NCBI GenBank assembly: GCA_018062515.1
Contig: JAGOSC010000026.1
Location: 1-37,583 of the forward strand
Reading direction: 5' to 3'
Source: Candidatus Omnitrophota bacterium
GTDB lineage: Bacteria; Omnitrophota; Gorgyraeia; Zapsychrales; Zapsychraceae
Length of the DNA: 37,583 nt
The position numbers were made by a program, and so were the translations under genes. Numbering within the stretch: the stretch's first letter is position 1; each line of letters starts with the position of its first letter. Shown one piece after another: positions 14,978 to 22,007 of this stretch. Under the pieces are notes generated by a model. That model made no database searches. It was not told where the DNA came from and saw nothing but the letters and a program-made list of their open reading frames with translations.

Positions 14978-15688
14978 ATGAAAAAATATAACACGGTTTT
15001 AGGGTTTATAACTTTATTTCTCTTGATGCAGGTTTCATCCGTTTTTGCTGGCACGATTCGCGGGACGGTTAAATACAATGGGGAAGCACCAAAACTTCCG
15101 GAAATAAAAATGGATGCGGACCCAATTTGTTTAACCAAAAATACGGGGGCAGTGTATTCTCAAATATTACTATTAGGAGAAGGCAACACGCTCGGGAATG
15201 TTTTTGTGCATGTGGTCGGCGGACTTTCCAAAAAAGCTTATCCAGCTCCGGCTGAACCTGTCATTTTGGACCAGAAAGGATGCATTTATGAACCACGTGT
15301 CATCGGAGTCATGGTCGGACAAACGCTGAAGGTATTAAATTCTGATGGTACCCTTCACAATGTGCATGGTTTGCCAAAAGTCAATCAGGAGTTTAACATC
15401 GCCATGCCGAAATTCCGCACGGAAATCACAAAAGTGTTTGATAAGCCGGAATTTATGTTCGGGCTAAAATGCGATGTCCATCCGTGGATGGGCGCATGGG
15501 TTGCCGTCATGGATCAGCCATTTTTCTCGGTATCGAAGAAAGACGGACAATTTGCGATTGAAAATTTGCCAGCTGGTCAATACGAAATAGAGGCCTGGCA
15601 TGAAAAAATGGGCACGCAAAAAATCAGCGTGACATTGGCTGAAGGGGAAACCAAAGAAGTCGCGTTCTCTTTCTCTAAACCGCAATAA
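14978..15688 (+). CDS. Periplasmic cupredoxin-like protein with carboxypeptidase-regulatory-like domain
   Basis: A 236-residue exported protein with a signal peptide cleaved near VFAG (about residue 25). The cupredoxin domain (about residues 26-180) has copper ligands in LHNVHGL (H127 or H130) and KCDVHPWM (C165, H168, M171), a mononuclear type 1 copper pattern. The last 55 residues (SKKDGQFAIENLPAGQYEIEAWHEKMG) form a small beta-sandwich of the carboxypeptidase-regulatory type. As the last gene of the oxidase cluster it may carry electrons to CuA or supply copper; no cytochrome c gene is in the window. AAGGAAA precedes ATG 14978. Confidence 0.82.
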   Translation: MKKYNTVLGFITLFLLMQVSSVFAGTIRGTVKYNGEAPKLPEIKMDADPICLTKNTGAVYSQILLLGEGNTLGNVFVHVVGGLSKKAYPAPAEPVILDQKGCIYEPRVIGVMVGQTLKVLNSDGTLHNVHGLPKVNQEFNIAMPKFRTEITKVFDKPEFMFGLKCDVHPWMGAWVAVMDQPFFSVSKKDGQFAIENLPAGQYEIEAWHEKMGTQKISVTLAEGETKEVAFSFSKPQ

Positions 15689-15869
15689 TAATCGTCTAGG
15701 GCACTTTAATTAAAAAATTTAAATGCGCAATGCATAGGCATATGCGCCGGGAACATGCCCGTTCATGTCATCCTGGCAGCAGCGGGAAATCCTTTACCAA
15801 AATTACATTTCTGAAGTCATTCACCGTATCACGCGGACAGCTTGAATTTAATCGTTAAAGACGGTCCAT
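15689..15869. other. Intergenic spacer after the oxidase operon
   Basis: Contains an imperfect inverted repeat around 15722-15747 (GCGCAATGC and GCATATGCGC) without a T-run, so it is not a clear terminator. Nothing else could be supported before the doxX remnant. Confidence 0.3.
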
Positions 15870-15940
15870 AGCAAATTTTTTTAATCACGGAATAGTATTG
15901 GAGTCTATACAAACCTTTGTTTTTGAAGAAGGTTAAATAA
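15870..15940 (+). pseudogene. Decayed 3' end of a doxX gene (left of fic)
   Basis: 15896-15940 encodes YWSLYKPLFLKKVK and a stop, matching the last residues of the intact DoxX at 9392-9802 (YWNLYKPLFSKKIKA). Similarity extends leftwards to about 15870 (14 of 21 bases identical just before TATTGG), but with an in-frame TAG at 15893-15895. No start or upstream part of the gene remains. It is therefore a remnant of a second doxX copy. Confidence 0.75.
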
Positions 15941-15968
15941 GTGGCTTAGGACTGTTTTCATCCACGCT

Positions 15969-16010
15969 CTATACAATGGACTATACAAATCCTATACAAT
16001 ATGTTAAACT
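15969..16010 (+). promoter_or_regulatory. fic promoter with three CTATACAA repeats
   Basis: CTATACAA occurs at 15969, 15981 and 15992, spaced 12 and 11 bases, about one helical turn. An extended -10 TGTTAAACT follows at 16002-16010. The last two repeats cover the -35 region. Transcription would begin almost at the ATG 16017. The Fic protein carries its own wHTH domain and may bind these repeats. Confidence 0.55.
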
Positions 16011-16016
16011 TTGTTC

Positions 16017-17021
16017 ATGTTTAAACCGGCCTATCGAATAACGCCTTTTCTTATTAGTTGTCTTGAGAAGATTTCTGCGCAGAGAGTCTTTATTAAACAA
16101 GTTGGAATGAAATCTCCATTAAGAATGAATGTGGCCAGGGATAGTTTTAATCGCAGTGTTCATTCGTCCACGTGGATTGAGGGGAACATGCTTTCTTTGG
16201 CGCAGGTGGCGGCTTTATCATCAGACAAAGATATAGCGGCCCAGGAAAATCAAAAACTTGAGGTTAGGAATTGTATTAAGGCTTTGCGCTGGATTTTGAG
16301 GAATCAGAATGTCATCCTCAATCAAAAAAATCTCTTGAAACTGCACGCGATGATGACCAAAGGGCTCTTGCCTGAGTCTCGTTGTGGAAAATATAGAGAT
16401 ATACAGAACTATATTGTTAACGCGAAACATCAAGTTATATTCACGCCTAGGCCGCCATCCAAAGTGAAGCCGGGCATGAGCGACTTGTTTGCATGGTTAA
16501 AACAAAATCAAAAGGAGCATTCTATTATCCGCAGCGCTGTTTTCCACCATGAATTCGCGAGCATTCACCCTTTTGTCGACGGAAATGGCCGTGTCGCTCG
16601 CGCCGCGTCACAATGGCTTTTGTTCCATGATGGTTATGATTCCACATGGACGTTGGGGTTGGATGAGTTTTTTGCCCGAGACAGGGCTAAATATTATGAC
16701 ATGATCCAGCAAACACATGATATGGATGGTGATTACACCAATTGGATTGAATACATCGCAAAAGGATTGCTAGAGTCTATACAAACGGTTGTCAGGCGTT
16801 TCAAAGAGGAGATTCGCAAGGGGAAACAAATTGTCCTTACGCCCAAGCAAAGCGAATTATTGGAATTGGTGGAGAAAGGCGGTATAATCGGATCTGCGGA
16901 AATATGTAAACAGATGAATATTAATCGCTCGCGTGTCAATCAGCTTATTGCTCCACTGGTTAAGGCCGGATTAGTAATTAAGGAAGGGACGACCCGAGCG
17001 GTTAAGTATAGGATAGCGTAA
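16017..17021 (+). CDS. Fic-domain AMPylase with C-terminal winged helix
   Basis: A 334-residue protein. The Fic motif HPFVDGNGRVAR (H184-R195) contains the catalytic histidine. An N-terminal inhibitory motif is visible as S51-T-W-I-E55-G56 (the S/T-xxx-E-G/N rule), marking a class II, self-inhibited Fic enzyme in one chain. Such enzymes transfer AMP or another nucleotide monophosphate to protein hydroxyls. Residues about 275-334 form a winged helix (SAEICKQMNINRSRVNQLIAPLVKAGLV), so it may regulate DNA, including its own promoter. ATG 16017 is chosen; a TTG at 16011 is possible. The -10 box is six bases upstream and there is no Shine-Dalgarno sequence. Debris of doxX genes flanks it on both sides. 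Confidence 0.92.
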   Translation: MFKPAYRITPFLISCLEKISAQRVFIKQVGMKSPLRMNVARDSFNRSVHSSTWIEGNMLSLAQVAALSSDKDIAAQENQKLEVRNCIKALRWILRNQNVILNQKNLLKLHAMMTKGLLPESRCGKYRDIQNYIVNAKHQVIFTPRPPSKVKPGMSDLFAWLKQNQKEHSIIRSAVFHHEFASIHPFVDGNGRVARAASQWLLFHDGYDSTWTLGLDEFFARDRAKYYDMIQQTHDMDGDYTNWIEYIAKGLLESIQTVVRRFKEEIRKGKQIVLTPKQSELLELVEKGGIIGSAEICKQMNINRSRVNQLIAPLVKAGLVIKEGTTRAVKYRIA

Positions 17022-17032
17022 ACAGGTTTGAA

Positions 17033-17130
17033 TATGCTCCTCGCCCAGATTTTAGCCATGGGCATGTATTGGAATTTATATGAACCTTTGTTTTTGAAGA
17101 AGATTAAAATATAAATTAAAATAATTCTGT
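17033..17130 (+). pseudogene. Decayed 3' end of a doxX gene (right of fic)
   Basis: Homologous to 9721-9820 of the intact doxX region. ATGCTCCTCGC, GCCATGGG, ATGTATTGGAATTTATA and CCTTTGTTTT are shared, and the frame reads MLLAQILAMGMYWNLYEPLF, then LKKIKI and a stop. Homology continues past the stop codon (AATTAAAATAA). The first three quarters of the gene are missing. The fragment starts within a few bases of the fic stop, as if an internal deletion of about 360 bp had removed the rest. Confidence 0.85.
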
Positions 17131-17249
17131 CTAGTGAAACTCCTCAAATAAAATTAGATTGCAAACAGAGTAAAATTTGTTAAATTTTTTATATATAAGA
17201 GTAGATTGCTTGGTAAAAGTAAAAACAAATGGGCAATGGAGGTTACAAA

Positions 17250-17663
17250 ATGAATAAAATCTTCGTGTTATTTTTTTGTTTATTATTGTCAGGATGCGCA
17301 GCAACCATGTCTCAAGTTACTGCCCCTAATAGAAAAAATTTATTAAAGCTTGTTATAAGTATGCCGAAAGAGGAGGCATTAAATGTGATGGGTACAAAAT
17401 CATTTATGGCTGGTGGCTTTGACTTTTTCGAATTTAAGAGAGTTACTGAAACGGTCGTAACTAACCCCTACCGTTCAGAAATATTGCAGGGCAAAGATAA
17501 AACACTTGAAGTTATTTATTATGTGACAGATGTCAAGAGGAATGATAATGCGGTTACTGATGATGAATTAACTCCATTAGTTTTTGATAATGGTAAATTG
17601 ATTGGTTGGGGATGGAGTTTCTTGCAAGATAATGCGCAAAAGTATGAAATAAGAATAAGATAG
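17250..17663 (+). CDS. Lipoprotein, possibly BamE/SmpA-like fold
   Basis: A 137-residue protein with a lipoprotein signal: KIFVLFFCLLLSGC, with the lipobox LLSGC. The segment LLKLVISMPKEEALNVMGTKSF resembles the start of BamE/SmpA and DUF3192-type domains (a two-helix, three-strand fold common in outer-membrane lipoproteins). Start ATG 17250 has GGAGG seven bases upstream. The gene stands alone between the doxX remnant and the DUF5674 pair. No partner or function can be deduced. Confidence 0.7.
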   Translation: MNKIFVLFFCLLLSGCAATMSQVTAPNRKNLLKLVISMPKEEALNVMGTKSFMAGGFDFFEFKRVTETVVTNPYRSEILQGKDKTLEVIYYVTDVKRNDNAVTDDELTPLVFDNGKLIGWGWSFLQDNAQKYEIRIR

Positions 17664-17777
17664 GAAAAAAGAGGACAACTCTTGATTTAATCAGTAAACG
17701 GCAGATCAATAGATGTCTTGTGTTTTTTTATTATTGGATATAGAATTTCATAAACATTTAAACGATTGAAGAAAAAT

Positions 17778-18107
17778 ATGTTATTAATTATTCGTTCGAA
17801 AATTGATCCACAAACTCGGCAAAAGGTTGCTGAAGATTTAAAAGGCTACGTCAAAGTTGTTGTGGACGTCCGACGTAAAATTTTATCCGCCGGTGGACAA
17901 AAACATGTAGATGGTGAACAGCTTCTTTTAAAAGATGGTAGTCGTCAGGAGGATCTTTGGGGAGCTGGCTTAGATTTAGAAACCAAACAAATGGATTTTG
18001 ATTCCATGATTAACCTAAGGCCATTGCAAAATACCAGCCGGGAAATACTTGATTCAAAAATTCGTGAAGCCGTTGAGACGATCACGCGTTCTTTATTGAA
18101 GGAATAA
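17778..18107 (+). CDS. DUF5674-family protein
   Basis: A 109-residue protein. VVDVRRKILSAGGQKHVDGEQLLLKDGSRQEDLWGAGL and SMINLRPLQNTSREILD are, from memory, the conserved blocks of DUF5674. No function is known for the family. The start is taken as ATG 17778; a TTG at 17766 would add four residues. The next gene starts one base after its stop, so the two form a coupled pair. Such a tight pair of a small conserved protein and a helical partner could be toxin-antitoxin-like, but nothing in the sequence proves it. Confidence 0.8.
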   Translation: MLLIIRSKIDPQTRQKVAEDLKGYVKVVVDVRRKILSAGGQKHVDGEQLLLKDGSRQEDLWGAGLDLETKQMDFDSMINLRPLQNTSREILDSKIREAVETITRSLLKE

Positions 18108-18108
18108 A

Positions 18109-18393
18109 ATGGATGCCAAAGAATTAACATTAAATATTGCGGTCAACTTAGGACGTTTATGCCGATGGGCGATGGAAGGCCGACGGTCAAGGGTGGATCA
18201 ATTTTTAGCCGAAACCGAAGAATATGTAAAAGCTTTGGAAGCCGCTCCAAAATCATCACGTTTTTTGCCTACCTATGAATGGTTCAAGAAAGATTTTGAG
18301 TTCTTGAGTCATAATGTTCAGATGGACGCCAATTGGGCGGAATCCATGTTGACCTGGGCGAATATTTTGACTCATCGGGCTTCATTAGCATAA
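18109..18393 (+). CDS. Conserved helical protein paired with DUF5674
   Basis: A 94-residue, largely helical protein of unknown function. NLGRLCRWAMEGRRSRVDQFLAETEEYV and WAESMLTWANILTHRASLA are its most distinctive blocks; I recall similar partners next to DUF5674 genes in other bacteria. The start codon is two bases after the preceding stop, and AAGGAATAA at the end of that gene provides the ribosome binding site, so expression is coupled. No signal peptide, membrane helix or catalytic motif is seen. Confidence 0.7.
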   Translation: MDAKELTLNIAVNLGRLCRWAMEGRRSRVDQFLAETEEYVKALEAAPKSSRFLPTYEWFKKDFEFLSHNVQMDANWAESMLTWANILTHRASLA

Positions 18394-18419
18394 GTATTAA
18401 TCCTTCTTTAATCTTCTCT

Positions 18420-18425
18420 TATAAT
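18420..18425 (+). promoter_or_regulatory. -10 box (TATAAT) before the unknown gene at 18443
   Basis: A consensus TATAAT ends 17 bases before ATG 18443. No Shine-Dalgarno sequence lies between, so the leader would be about 11 nt. The -35 region is not convincing. Confidence 0.4.
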
Positions 18426-18442
18426 CCTTTTCTTGATATTCT

Positions 18443-18988
18443 ATGACCATGAAAAAAACCACAAAGAAAACATCCGTTAAAAAATCCGTCAATATGAAGG
18501 TTGAATTCTATGAAGGCGAGTTGTTTGAAATAGAAATATTCGTCGCCAAGAAATGCGCTAATTTGTCGGAATTATATGAAAAGATTTATGCCTTGTTAAG
18601 TAATCCAAAATCCAAGATTAATGGTTTTTCGTTATATGCCGTCGAAGGCGATTGGCGCTCAAGGATTGAAATATCCAAAGAAAATCAGAAAGATTTTGAA
18701 ACATTAAAGGCGCTTAAAAGTAAACACGGCAAAGGCGCGTTTAAAGATTTGATCCGTCCTATTATCAGCAAAGGCGACGATAAATTTGTTATTTTCGACG
18801 AGGCCTCGGTTGTCATTAAGATTATCATTCAAACCACTGATCAGATCGATTGGGACGATTCGAATAATATCCTCATGCAGGAAATTAAACAAATTTTTAG
18901 CGAAATCACCAAGAATGAAAATAGCATTTTCTTTACGGTCAAAGAGCTTAAGAAAGTAGGATCGCTAAGCAGAGAAAAATCTGGTTAA
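18443..18988 (+). CDS. Hypothetical protein, lysine-rich N-terminus
   Basis: A 181-residue protein not recognised. The first 18 residues are a Lys/Thr/Ser-rich tail (MKKTTKKTSVKKSV). The rest alternates strands and helices, with VEFYEGELFEIEIFVAKKC near the start. ATG 18449 is an alternative start. It has no signal peptide or membrane helix, so it is probably cytoplasmic, and the basic tail could bind nucleic acid. It is a stand-alone unit with its own -10 box and a strong terminator. Confidence 0.6.
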   Translation: MTMKKTTKKTSVKKSVNMKVEFYEGELFEIEIFVAKKCANLSELYEKIYALLSNPKSKINGFSLYAVEGDWRSRIEISKENQKDFETLKALKSKHGKGAFKDLIRPIISKGDDKFVIFDEASVVIKIIIQTTDQIDWDDSNNILMQEIKQIFSEITKNENSIFFTVKELKKVGSLSREKSG

Positions 18989-19013
18989 AGCAGATTAACC
19001 ATTTCTATTTTCC

Positions 19014-19055
19014 AAACCCTTTGCAATTTTACATAGCAAAGGGTTTTGTTTTTTG
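19014..19055 (+). terminator. Rho-independent terminator
   Basis: A perfect 11-bp stem (AAACCCTTTGC 19014-19024 with GCAAAGGGTTT 19036-19046), an 11-nt loop and a T-rich tail TGTTTTTTG. Confidence 0.92.
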
Positions 19056-19140
19056 TTCCTTTCAATTAAAAAGGAAATGTTTTTACATTTGAGCAGATTT
19101 GATAGAATGTCTCTCATTACTGGATGAAGTTAGATTATTT

Positions 19141-20409
19141 ATGAAAATACAAACAAAAATGTTCCGCGCTTTAAATCACCGCAATTACCGCCTGTTTTTT
19201 TATGGACAGAGTATTTCTCTCGTCGGAACATGGATGGAGCGCACGGCCTTAAGCTGGCTGGTTTATCGTTTAACCGATTCGGCTTTGCTGTTAGGTGTGG
19301 TGGGCTTTAGCGGCCAAATTGCCACGGTTGTTTTGGCCCCGTTTGCTGGCGTGATAGCCGACCGCCATCATCGTCATCGTTTGTTGTTGATTACGCAAGT
19401 GGTTGCGATGGGCCAGGCATTTATTATCGCCTTTTTGGTATTAACCGGCAGCATTCAAGTCTGGCAGATCATTGCATTAAGTATTGGCTTAGGTTTTATC
19501 AATGCCTTTGATATTCCTGTTCGTCAATCGTTTACGTCGGAAATGATCGATAATCCGGATGACTTGGGCAATGCCATTGCTTTAAACTCATCTGTTGTCA
19601 ATGGCGCGCGTTTGATCGGGCCTTCGATCGCCGGATTCTTGATCGCCACCGTCGGAGAAGGGATTTGTTTTTTGTTAAACGCGTTTAGTTTTCTCGGCGT
19701 CATTATCTCGCTTTTAAAAATGCGCGTTCCCAAAAGAAAATTGGAAAGCCGAAGCAAAACGAAAGTATGGCACGAATTAAAGGAAGGCTTTCATTATACG
19801 TTTGGATCTTTTCCGATACGCACGATTTTGTTGTTGTTAAGTTTTGTCAGCCTGATTGCCGGCGGTGTGCAAATCCTCATGCCCGTCTTCGCCCGGGATA
19901 TTTTTCATGGCGGAGCCAAGATGCTCGGGCTTTTAATGGGAAGTACCGGCTTAGGTTCTTTATTCGGGGCAATGTATCTTGCCCGACGTAAAAATTCATT
20001 AGGCCTGGGAAAAGTTATTGTGACGGCATGCTGTTTGTTCGGAGTGGGGATGATTGGATTTGTAGTATCTCCATCATTATGGTTTTCTCTGGTTATGCTG
20101 GTTTTATGCGGTTTTGGAATGATCGTACAAATGGCGTCGTGCAACATCGTCTTGCAGAATATGGTTGAAGAAAATAAACGCGGACGGGTCATGAGTTTTT
20201 ATCTGATGTCTTTTATGGGCATGGCTTCTTTTGGAAGTCTTCTCGGGGGAAGTTTGGCGCATCACATGCGGGTCACACCTTTATTTATTATAGGAGGAAT
20301 ATGTCTGATTCTTGTCGGAGGACTATTTGCCCTGCAGCTGCCGCGCCTGCGGGAATTAGTGAGGCCCATATACATTAAAAAGGGAATTATTACCGAGATC
20401 ATTCCTTAA
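19141..20409 (+). CDS. MFS transporter (enterobactin-exporter/MFS_3-like)
   Basis: A 422-residue protein with about 12 membrane helices. The first helix region FRALNHRNYRLFFYGQSISLVGTWMERTALSWLVYRLT is typical of MFS_3 exporters, followed by the loop GVIADRHHRHRLLL (the family's GxxaDrxxRr motif) and FDIPVRQSFTSEMI. Such proteins export siderophores or drugs using the proton gradient; the substrate here is unknown. ATG 19141 is preferred to an upstream in-frame TTG at 19099. No Shine-Dalgarno is obvious. It is separated from the TolC gene by 164 bases, so it is probably not in the same operon. Confidence 0.9.
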   Translation: MKIQTKMFRALNHRNYRLFFYGQSISLVGTWMERTALSWLVYRLTDSALLLGVVGFSGQIATVVLAPFAGVIADRHHRHRLLLITQVVAMGQAFIIAFLVLTGSIQVWQIIALSIGLGFINAFDIPVRQSFTSEMIDNPDDLGNAIALNSSVVNGARLIGPSIAGFLIATVGEGICFLLNAFSFLGVIISLLKMRVPKRKLESRSKTKVWHELKEGFHYTFGSFPIRTILLLLSFVSLIAGGVQILMPVFARDIFHGGAKMLGLLMGSTGLGSLFGAMYLARRKNSLGLGKVIVTACCLFGVGMIGFVVSPSLWFSLVMLVLCGFGMIVQMASCNIVLQNMVEENKRGRVMSFYLMSFMGMASFGSLLGGSLAHHMRVTPLFIIGGICLILVGGLFALQLPRLRELVRPIYIKKGIITEIIP

Positions 20410-20553
20410 TATTAACGTTCATCTTAAACTCGTTTCTGCAATACGCTTTTCCAGCGAGTCGGCGGTCACATTTTTTGTACTAATATTTAATAACCTATTA
20501 TAATAAACGAAACTTTTTTAAAGTTTCCATGTCTAAAAGTCGTTCTGTTCATA

Positions 20554-20559
20554 TATAAT
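20554..20559 (+). promoter_or_regulatory. -10 box (TATAAT) of the TolC-RND operon
   Basis: A consensus TATAAT lies 14 bases before ATG 20574, giving an expected leader of about 8 nt and no Shine-Dalgarno sequence. The -35 region is weak. Confidence 0.45.
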
Positions 20560-20573
20560 TCATTATTAAACTT

Positions 20574-22007
20574 ATGACTACTTTACGAATAATCCTCATT
20601 AGTTTGCTGTTGATATGTTTTCCTCTGATAAGTTTTTCCGAGAGTGAAGACGTTTCTTTAGATGCTTTTCTTAAATATGCGATAGGGCATTCTGAAGATT
20701 TGCACGCTATCGAATTGGATATTCAAGCTCTTGAAAAAGAAATTGAAGCGCGCGATTTGGAATTGTCGCCGACCTTAAGCGCGGCACTAAATAAATTTTG
20801 GGATCATCGTCCCAGTTTATCATCCAACTTTCAAACCACCGGCGAAAATATTGAACTCAATTTGGAAAAGCCTTTCGCGACGGGAACGTCGTTGAATCTA
20901 CTTTCCGGTATCGAAACCTCTGAATATGAATCTCCTTCCGATGGGGAAAATCTCTTAAACTGGCAGTTAGGGATTTCACAATCCTTATGGCAGAACCGTT
21001 TCGGACGGCAGACTTCTTTCCGTCGAGAACGTGACCAAGCTGAATTAAGAAACCGTTTATTGGAATTTTTGCAGGAACGGCAAGATCTTTTGATTGAACT
21101 TGAATTGCTTTATTGGGATATTGCTTATACGGCGCAGGAATATAAAATCCGTGAACAAAATCTTGAACGCAGCCAGCGTATTTTCGAGTGGATGGAAGAA
21201 CGTTTTAACCGTTCAGCCGCCGAACGAGTGGATCTTCTGCAGACTCAGGCCTTAGTTTCAACCCGCCAACTGGAATTACAATTAACCTCTGATCATTTGA
21301 AAACGTTTTATGCTAATTTGAATAAAAAATTACTAATCGCCGAGGGTTTTACCCCTCTCGAGGAGGAATTAAAAAAAGACAGAGAGTTGGCATCTTTATC
21401 CGAGCAGGCCGATTTTGCTCCGTCAACACCTGTGCTGATTGAAACATTGCGGACACAAGCCGAGGCAAAACAGCTTGAAGAAGAAGCCAAGTTTGAAATT
21501 GATAAATTAAAACCAACATTGGAATTTGGATATTCGTATGGTCAGCAGGGGTTGAATGAATCATTTTCAACGGCGCGCCGTCAGGCTTTTTTCAGCAGCC
21601 ATGATTATCATCAAGTGGGAATTGTGTTTTCTGTTCCGCTCGATTTTTATCTGGCCAATCAATCAGCCCGATCGTTTAAACTTAAAGCCCAGGCTGAAAA
21701 AATCCGTTCTATCCGCGCCGCGCGGGAATCCAATGTGCAGTGGGACGATCTTAAACGCGCGATCAGCGAGCAGAAACAGCGCCTGGAAACCGCCATCGCG
21801 TTGGCAAAAATTCACCAAGAAAAAAGTCAAGAAGAGCGTGAGCGTTATAAAAAAGGACGAACAACCGCTTTTCAAGCGATCACATTTGAACAGGAAGCCG
21901 CGGAGAGTGAACTTCTGGTTCTGGAATTGACGGCGCAGCTTCGGCGCACAGAAACGCAGGCGCGTAATTATATCTATCATCCGGATCATAAAAATGAATT
22001 TGATTAA
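20574..22007 (+). CDS. TolC-family outer-membrane efflux protein
   Basis: A 477-residue protein with a signal peptide (cleavage about residue 23) and two long coiled-coil halves. QLGISQSLWQNRFGRQT and GIVFSVPLDFYLANQSARSFKLKAQAE are seen, with a heptad-rich region before each. This matches the OEP repeats of TolC channels, which trimerise across the outer membrane and periplasm. It overlaps the RND permease gene by 14 bases, so the two form an efflux operon. A start without Shine-Dalgarno is close to a -10 box. Confidence 0.88.
   Translation: MTTLRIILISLLLICFPLISFSESEDVSLDAFLKYAIGHSEDLHAIELDIQALEKEIEARDLELSPTLSAALNKFWDHRPSLSSNFQTTGENIELNLEKPFATGTSLNLLSGIETSEYESPSDGENLLNWQLGISQSLWQNRFGRQTSFRRERDQAELRNRLLEFLQERQDLLIELELLYWDIAYTAQEYKIREQNLERSQRIFEWMEERFNRSAAERVDLLQTQALVSTRQLELQLTSDHLKTFYANLNKKLLIAEGFTPLEEELKKDRELASLSEQADFAPSTPVLIETLRTQAEAKQLEEEAKFEIDKLKPTLEFGYSYGQQGLNESFSTARRQAFFSSHDYHQVGIVFSVPLDFYLANQSARSFKLKAQAEKIRSIRAARESNVQWDDLKRAISEQKQRLETAIALAKIHQEKSQEERERYKKGRTTAFQAITFEQEAAESELLVLELTAQLRRTETQARNYIYHPDHKNEFD

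Noticed and set aside
15722..15747. Inverted repeat GCGCAATGC/GCATATGCGC as a terminator of the oxidase operon
   Set aside because: It has mismatches and no T-run.
16773..16786. A 14-base match (GAGTCTATACAAAC) between the left doxX remnant and the coding part of fic
   Set aside because: A couple of 14-base matches are expected by chance in a 37-kb window, and the fic copy is in frame coding sequence.
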